Part shown: positions 58,066-64,000 of the stretch, one piece after another
Layout: each line of letters opens with the position of its first letter
Numbering within the stretch: the first letter of the stretch is position 1
Assembly: GCF_009905375.1 (NCBI RefSeq)
Contig: NC_133655.1
Location: 35,565,761-35,629,760 of the forward strand
Source of the DNA: Apium graveolens
Taxonomy: Eukaryota > Streptophyta > Magnoliopsida > Apiales > Apiaceae
Direction of reading: 5' to 3'
Length of the DNA: 64,000 nt
The notes under the pieces: generated by a model
What the model was told of the DNA's origin: nothing
Databases searched by the model: none
Seen by the model: the letters and a program-made list of their open reading frames with translations, nothing else
Position numbers and translations under genes: made by a program

Positions 58066-58299
58066 CGGGGTCAATGTGAAAAAGGATCACGTCTAGGTAG
58101 CATCTACAATATAAGATAGCGAATGAATGAAGATTATGAGAATAAATATGACGAAGCAGTTACAAATAGATTCCAAAATGATGAATCAGAATGAAATGAT
58201 AAAGAGCAGAATGAAACGAAATTAAATAGAATACCCATCCTATCGTCTACCCAAACTCACAGGACAACCTAAGTAGATTTTCTACAAGAAAGAACATAA
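58066..58299 (-). pseudogene. Tekay leader and gag N-terminal part, copy 2
   Basis: Duplicate of 41821-42054; no difference noticed. Confidence 0.5.
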
Positions 58300-58311
58300 G
58301 CTCTGATGCCA
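58300..58311 (-). other. Tekay primer binding site, copy 2
   Basis: Same TGGCATCAGAGC as copy 1. Confidence 0.75.
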
Positions 58312-58315
58312 TCTT

Positions 58316-59962
58316 TGTAACACCCCCTTTTTATAATAAAATGAGATATTATTTAAAATCCATAAACCTGCAAACAGAGCACTAATATATTTCTAAACAA
58401 TAATTAAATAGTCTAAAAATCTTTAAAAATAATATTAAATCTCCAAACTGTCTAAAACAAATATATAAATATCGAATCTCTAAATAATTAAATCTCGATA
58501 ATGATAAAGTCATAAATCCTAATCAACGAAATGGGGTAGCTCTCCATAACATAATCCCAGATCCCCCTAAGCACCTGCCAGAAAAAGAATACGGCATGAG
58601 CTAAACTCCTAGTACGGATTTGGAATACAGTTTATAAAACAAAGAGATCATAAATAAATAATCTGCACTTTATAATAAAACAAAAATTTTAAAAATAAGT
58701 AAGGCTAAGGCAACGAGGGGTTAGTATATTTCATACCGAGATCAGAACAGATACATATACATACATCATAGGGTACCTAATGCGTGCAACAGAATGGATA
58801 ACGTGTACAGCATATACAACGTCACAATAAATCAAATCACAAAACAAACTCTAGGTGCACCCACGTATCCTGAACAAATATCAAATGCACAAAAGATCCT
58901 CCCAAGAGCTAACAGAAGAATACGCCATGACCAATCACACTGTCACGGAAGTGTCATATCACCGGTGTCGCAATAACATGGTTGTAGTACCCCTACAGCT
59001 GGTTAACTCGGTATACCCTAAATAACACTAAGGGTCCAAATAAAAAATAATATTTCTCGCAAAATTAAAAATCACCTGAGACAAATAATTCAGGTCTCCA
59101 AAACAAAGGGTGTCATAAATTAATTTTTAAAATAATTTTCAGAAGTCAAAATAACCAAACAATATTGACGGAGCGAATAAATACGAAAGTCAACAAATCA
59201 GAGATATTTAAATTCTAAGAAGAGGAGTATTGAATAAAAAGGGGACATAATCCGTACCTTAAATATCGCAAACTCTAACACTCACGAAATCCGCAAACGA
59301 TCCTCTAAACTCTAGGCTCCCGACCTAATTAAAAAATTATAATTTATTATTAAAATTATTTATATATTTCTTTAATCGGAAAATTTCTTTTTCAATTAAA
59401 ATTTTATAATCTGATTCTCTTGATTTATTATCAGTAGCATATTCAACTAGTTAATATAATGACCAATCAATCTGTAGGCAAGAGGAAAAAGACCGGATGC
59501 CAGACTCTTTCTATGCAACATAAATATTACATAATAGCTTGGATGTACAGCCTTTCCAGGAACTTGAAATCACATGTATTACAAAAACTTACCAACACAA
59601 GTTAACAAGATTTGTACTACTAAATTAGATGCATGCAACCTGACTTTAATAATATTAAAATATTATACGAACAACATTACTTGTTAACTCATATTTGTAC
59701 ACATTTATCATTACATTTATCTAAGCTAATAGACTTAATTCTAGTACAGGGAAACTTAGATCACCTCGAAATATATTAGTACTAATAAACATGTACACGT
59801 GCATATTGACACATACGAGGATTAACAAGTCTAAGAGATAATTAATACACATAAAATCAATGAATAGTATCTAAAAGAAAGTTATTATAATTAATAATAA
59901 AATTGGTAAATATAGAACATGATCTCTATTATATAATTACAAGTAACAATTTCTAAATATAT
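58316..59962 (-). repeat. Tekay 5' LTR, copy 2, cut by Copia insertion
   Basis: 1647 bp align with the 3' LTR up to ACAATTTCTAAAT; the remaining 600 bp or so would lie on the far side of the Copia insertion. This is the longest 5' LTR stretch available for dating the Tekay insertion. Confidence 0.8.
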
Positions 59963-60037
59963 TGTGGATATGTTGTGAACTTGATGATTTCATAACAAAA
60001 CACCTTAGTAGATTTTACTTAGTGAAAAATATAGCAC

Positions 60038-60368
60038 TCGACGGATAAGGAATATAGTCTCGACGGATGACTCAATATAGTCCTGACGGATGATGATTTA
60101 TTATCCATCGAGTGAGTAGCTTTTGTAATAATGAGTCTGTAGCACATTTCTGCATACACCTTGTTTAGATTCCGTAGTAGCACTCAAGTCATGTTGACTT
60201 TAATTAGATATGCAGAATAGGTTGATTAATTGTACATAGATGATGTCTTGTAATTCTGCATAAATGAAATGAAGTCAAGTGCCAGATATCTACCCGACGG
60301 ATAAACAACAATGCCACTCGATGGATGATCAACAAGGCAACCCGACGGATGATCATGTACCCGACGGA
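60038..60368 (+). repeat. Array of 9-bp motif YCGACGGAT in U3 of the right LTR
   Basis: Copies or one-base variants start at 60038, 60060, 60083, 60293, 60317 (GATGG variant), 60341 and 60360, with an inverted ATCCATCGA at 60103 and a weak inverted ATCTGTTGA at 60382. Spacing is mostly 19-24 bp. Same U3 location as the TCAACGGAT array of the left LTR. Confidence 0.85.
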
Positions 60369-60592
60369 TAATCAATTCGAACATCTGTTGACAGTGACAA
60401 CACAGTCACATGCATCGAGTGTATGTAAAAGGAATGTGAAAGCATATTCAACTGGGTTTTAGAGAACAAAGAAGCATTGTCATTTCCATGCAATTATGAA
60501 GATATTCAAAGATGTTGGAATAGAGGAATGAAGCAGCATATTATTAGACTTGATAGGTTTTGTTTTATAATCTTGTCTTATTACTTTGTAAA

Positions 60593-60613
60593 CTTGGTGA
60601 TATATAAACCAAG
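60593..60613 (+). promoter_or_regulatory. Predicted TATA box of right LTR, within inverted repeat
   Basis: CTTGGT, then TATATAAA (60601-60608), then ACCAAG overlapping its end. Matches the left LTR arrangement. Confidence 0.6.
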
Positions 60614-60992
60614 AAGTAGTAAATAGAACAACACGAACAAGACTAAGAACATTATCTCAGAGAAACAATTGTAAGCTGCACCCTTAGCATTTCTCTGTAA
60701 ACTTAGTTGTTCATATATGTAAGCAGTTGTGAGTTACTCAAGCTTTACAGAGTTCTCTCGATATATTTATATATCTCTGGTGGATACTTTTTAATTCATT
60801 AGAAAGTTTTAAAAACTTGTGTTTTTATTATTTAGTGTTTTGATTCATTCCAAGTTATTATTCCACACTTTGTAAATCAATTCACACAGATATATATTTT
60901 AAGTTAGAACATTTTTAAACCAAGAAAAAGTTTCAAGAATTCCATTCAACCCCCCTTCTGTAATTCTTGTTGCATTGTTTGGGACTAACAAT

Positions 60993-61004
60993 TGGTATCA
61001 GAGC
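60993..61004 (+). other. Primer binding site, initiator-Met tRNA type
   Basis: TGGTATCAGAGC, two bases after the LTR end. Confidence 0.9.
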
Positions 61005-61051
61005 AAGCTCTTGATAAACAAAGAGTTTAAAGATCACAACAAAACAGCAAG

Positions 61052-63430
61052 ATGAACAAGAAGGATATTGGAGTCAAGATTCCTTTTCTGGACAAAGACA
61101 ATTACCATCACTGGAAGGTAAAAATACATCTTCATTTACTTTCTCAAGATGAGGCCTATGTAGATTGCATAGAGAGAGGCCCTCATGTACCAATGAGAGC
61201 TGCAATTGGAAATGAGCCATCAGTTCCCAAGCCAAGACATGAATGGTCAAATCCTGATATTGAACAAGTCAGGAAGGACAAGAAGGCCATGAATATTCTG
61301 TTCAATGGAGTTGATGGTGACATGTTTAACAACATCATCAATTGTAAAACTGCCAAGGAAGTTTGGGATACAATACAGATTATCTGTGATGGCACTGAAC
61401 AAGTCAGGGAAAATAAGATGCAGCTGCTAATTCAGCAATATGAGCACTTTCATAGTGAAGATAGTGAGTCTCTCACTGACATTTTTAGTAGATTTCAAAA
61501 ACTACTAAATGCTCTAAAGTTGCATGGAAGGGTCTATCATACAAAAGACTCCAATTTTAAGTTCCTTAGATCTCTTCCAAATGAATGGAAACCTATGACA
61601 GTCTCATTGAGAAACTCTCAAGATTACAAGGAGTTTACTTTGGAGAGACTGTATGGCATCCTGAAAACTTATGAGCTTGAAATAGAGCAAGATGAGAGGA
61701 TGGAGAGAGGAAAGAAGAAAGGAGGATCCATTACACTAGTTGCTGAGTTAGAGAAAGAGAAGGAGATGAAGATGGTAGCTGTTGAATCAACTTCAAAGGT
61801 CTGTGAAAATAAGGGCAAGGGGCTGGTAGCAGAAAATGAAGATTCTTTGAGCCAAGATGATATGGAAGACATTGATGAACATCTAGCATTTCTTTCCAGA
61901 AGATTTGCCAAGCTCAAGTTCAAGAAGAACTTTGGAGCAGCTAAGCCAAATAGAAACATGGTGGATAAATCAAAATTCAAATGTTTCAAATGTGGCTTAG
62001 CAGGGCACTTTGCCAGTGAGTGTAGAAAGTCAGATTCCAGCAAAAAGAATTTTGAGCCTGTGGATTATAAACAGAAATACTTTGAGTTGCTCAAACAAAA
62101 GGAAAGGGTTTTCATTACACAAGAAAATGACTGGGCAGCAGATGGTCTGGATGAGGATGAGGATATCAGCTATGTCAATCTAGCCCTAATGGCCAAGTCT
62201 GATGAAACAAAGACAAGTTCTTCAAGTAATCAGGTAATCACCACTAACCTTGCACATTTATCTAAAGCTGAGTGTAATGATGCAATAAATGACATGTCTA
62301 CAGAATTATATCATTTGCGTGTTACACTTAAGTCTCTTACTAAGGAAAATGCTAAAATCAAAGAAAACAATTTGTTTTTAAGTGAGAGGAATAATGTGCT
62401 AGAGTCTCAGTTCATTAAATTTGAAAAATTGAGAATTGAGTGTAAAATTGCTAAGGATGAATTAACTGAGTCCTTGAAGAAAGAAGAGATCTTGAAAAAG
62501 CAGTTTGAACGAGAACAGGAGGTGATTAAGGCATGGAAAACATCTAGAGATGTTCATGCTCAAATCGCCAAGGTTCAAGGTATTGAGTCCTTTTGTGATG
62601 CAGCCTGAAAGAAGAATCAGGAGAAGCTGGAATCCAATTTGGTTGAAGGATTGCTAACAGATGTGGACTCGACGGATGATGAGGGTCATCCGTCGGATAA
62701 CAAAAAGGGTTATCTGTCGAATGATATAAATTCTCATCCGTCGACTGTGAGCAAACCTGTGAGTAAAGCCAAACTTGCCAAGTTAAATGAGAAATATGGA
62801 TCAGTTTCCAACAATTTTATTCCAGGAGAATCCAGTCAAGTAAAGAAGGAGAAAAAGGCTAATGTTGGACATATGACTGTCAAGCAATTGAGTGACAGAC
62901 TGGAAAAGATTGAGGTTAAAACAGAGGCTAAAAAGAAAAATAATAGAAATGGTAAAGTAGGAATTAACAAGTATAACTACACACCTGATAAATATGCTCC
63001 TACAAAAATCTGTGTCAAGTGTGGTAGTGTAAATCATTTGTCTATTAATGGCAAAACTGTCATGCCTACTTCCATATCTATGCCACCTCATTTTCCCAAC
63101 ATAAATGGCATGCCTTCTATGCCTATGAATGTTATGTCTACGCAGAATATGAATGCACAATTTGCTAATATGCCATTTGCACCTAATCCTTATTATGCTG
63201 CATTTAGTATGCCCCAAATGCCATTTAGCATGCCCTACTGGAATAACATATTTACTAATGGCATGCCATTTCCTGTTATTCAAAATGTGCATGATAATTC
63301 TGTTGTAATGAATGGTTTTAAAGGTTCAACTCAAATGACTAAGGATGAATCTGATATCCCCAAGTCAAATGAGATAAAGCCTAAGAAACAAAGTCAACTT
63401 GATTTGATTTTAATGTGTGCACGGAAACAG
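61052..63430 (+). pseudogene. Copia gag, long SIRE-like form, one nonsense codon
   Basis: Opens MNKKDIGVKIPFLDKDNYHH at 61052. A gag core covers residues 1-220; a CX2CX4HX4C knuckle (CFKCGLAGHFASEC) lies near residue 310; then an acidic stretch and a long coiled-coil-like region (SKAECNDAINDMSTELYHL to about residue 510). A TGA at 62606-62608 (GAA TGA-type change; DAA*KKNQEKLESN) interrupts it, after which the same frame resumes. The following part encodes the motif-bearing segment STDDEGHPSDNKKGYLSND, a second knuckle lacking its last Cys (CVKCGSVNHLSING), and a Met/Pro/Asn-rich tail. A one-base frameshift near 63430 separates it from the protease. Without the stop it would be one gag of nearly 800 residues. 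Confidence 0.8.
62669..62744 (+). repeat. Motif TCGACGGAT cluster inside gag coding sequence
   Basis: Forward TCGACGGAT at 62669, then inverted ATCCGTCGG (62688), ATCTGTCGA (62712) and ATCCGTCGA (62736). The first two face each other as an inverted repeat. It encodes part of a hydrophilic linker (STDDEGHPSDN). Confidence 0.85.
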
Positions 63431-64000
63431 AAAGAATCTATGGTACTTGGATAGTGGTTGTTCAAGACACATGACTGGAGATTCTACCCTGCTCACAGAG
63501 TTCAAGGAGAGAGATGGCCCAAGTATTACCTTTGGAGATGACAGCAAGGGTTATAGTGTGGGATATGGCTTGATTTCTAATGACAATGTCATCATTGAAG
63601 AGGTTGCCTTAGTGGATGGTCTCAAGCATAATTTGTTGAGTATCAGCCAGCTTTGTGATAAAGGCAATTCAGTAACCTTCAACTCTGAAGCCTGTGTTGT
63701 GACAAACAAAAGGAGCAACAAAGTGGTTCTTACTGGTGTGAGAAAAGGAAATGTGTACTTAGCCGACTTCAACTCATCAAATGCAGAATCTGTTACTTGT
63801 CTTCTCAGCAAAGCAAGTCAGGATGAAAGTTGGTTATGGCACAAAAAAGCTATCCCATTTAAAGAAAGAACTGGTTAAAGGTATTCGCCAAGTGGAGTTT
63901 TCTAAGGATGGATTGTGTGATGCCTGCCAAAAAGAAAAGCAGATCAAAGCATCATTCAGAAAGAAGCTTGATTCAACAATTGAAGAACCTTTGCAACTGC
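63417..64000 (+). pseudogene. Copia protease and GAG-pre-integrase region, open at the right edge
   Basis: The frame NLWYLDSGCSRHMTGD carries the aspartic protease DSG motif (about 63450), followed by ITFGDD, LISNDNVIIEEVALVDGLKHNLLSISQLCDKG and VTFNSEACVV. In WLWHKKAIP a run of six A's (about 63842-63847) shifts the frame; one A fewer would read WLWHKKLSHLKKELVKG, then FSKDGLCDACQKEKQ, the zinc-binding start of integrase, running off the window. The protease motif is intact here, unlike the D-I-G of the left element. Confidence 0.8.

Larger units (their letters stand above)
42531..58779. repeat. Tandem segmental duplication, copy 2
   Basis: Nearly identical to copy 1. Differences seen by eye are single bases near 43936, 49214, 50015, 55447, 57471 and 58756, plus one missing C near 58640. 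Beyond 58779 the Tekay 5' LTR continues, so the right end of copy 2 is the original locus end. Confidence 0.95.
44180..59962 (-). mobile_element. Tekay-type chromovirus, copy 2, 5' LTR interrupted by Copia
   Basis: Same structure as copy 1: 3' LTR 44180-46453, gag-pol 46561-51111, nested Athila 51112-58060, gag N-terminal part 58066-58299, primer site 58300-58311, 5' LTR from 58316. Here the LTR continues past the duplication point to 59962, where the right-hand SIRE-like Copia element is inserted; its remainder is outside the window. Confidence 0.9.
59963..60990 (+). repeat. 5' LTR of right SIRE-like Copia element
   Basis: About 1028 bp, from TGTGGATATG to GGGACTAACA. The start is inferred from where the Tekay LTR match stops and from the aligned first 90 bases of the left LTR (GATGAT...CAAAACAC...TAGTAGA). 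TATA box at 60601; motif array at 60038-60368. Confidence 0.75.
59963..64000 (+). mobile_element. SIRE/Maximus-like Copia retrotransposon, 5' part (right copy)
   Basis: Plus strand: 5' LTR 59963-60990, primer site 60993-61004, gag from 61052, protease and GAG-pre-integrase region to the window edge. It is inserted in the 5' LTR of Tekay copy 2. It is the same family as the element at 1-2497, in opposite orientation, but with a different LTR subtype and a much longer gag. One nonsense codon and two frameshifts mark it as defective. Confidence 0.85.

Noticed and set aside
42531..58779. Second copy as an independent nested insertion of the same elements
   Set aside because: Flanking MITEs, breaks, target duplications and stops are all identical at constant offset, so it is one segmental duplication.

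Overview
This window is nuclear plant DNA, almost certainly from a eudicot: it is AT-rich (the non-element stretches extremely so) and consists almost wholly of transposable elements nested in one another. No intact host gene, tRNA, rRNA or CRISPR array is visible. Species cannot be fixed from the sequence.

Layout. (1) 1-2497, minus strand: the 5' end of a SIRE/Maximus-like Copia element (LTR, primer site, open gag running off the left edge) inserted in (2) 2498-10695, plus strand: an old, stop-riddled Athila-type Gypsy element with gag/protease, RT, RNase H, a core-deleted integrase, the env-position third ORF and a 3' LTR. (3) 10696-11961: an unidentified remnant with a recurrent GCGTCC-type motif. 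(4) 11962-18212, plus: a second, heavily decayed Copia element with a 3' LTR. (5) 18213-21032, minus: a MULE (Mutator-like) transposase pseudogene, followed by a MULE-type MITE. (6) 21830-26285: very AT-rich, with Helitron-like repeats, a 657-bp foldback MITE with a perfect 9-bp target duplication, a possible exon remnant and a SINE-like fragment. (7) 26286-58779: a 16.2-kb unit present twice in direct tandem. Each unit holds a Tourist-like and a Stowaway-like MITE and a minus-strand Tekay-type chromovirus whose gag is split by a younger non-autonomous Athila element with 1472-bp LTRs and a CTGAG target duplication. (8) 58780-64000: the rest of the Tekay 5' LTR, cut by a second SIRE-like Copia element (plus strand) that runs off the right edge.

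Relative order by divergence counted by eye: Tekay LTR pair about 4-5 %, nested Athila LTR pair about 1 % (15 differences in 1472 bp), tandem copies about 7 differences in 16.2 kb. The duplication is therefore the youngest event, or an assembly artefact.

Most interesting points: (a) the young Athila element carries one uninterrupted 873-codon frame in which gag and protease are fused directly to the tail of the third ORF, with RT, RNase H and integrase deleted, as in TR-GAG-type elements; (b) both SIRE-like LTRs carry arrays of a 9-bp motif, TCAACGGAT in one and YCGACGGAT in the other, and the motif recurs inside the gag reading frame of the second; (c) the Athila elements carry a duplicated GAGGACA...AAGTTTGGGGG module and triple GC-rich hairpins just upstream of the LTR TATA box. 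How parts work together: each LTR element supplies its own promoter (LTR), primer site, gag and pol; the gag-only Athila derivative would need RT and integrase from a relative.
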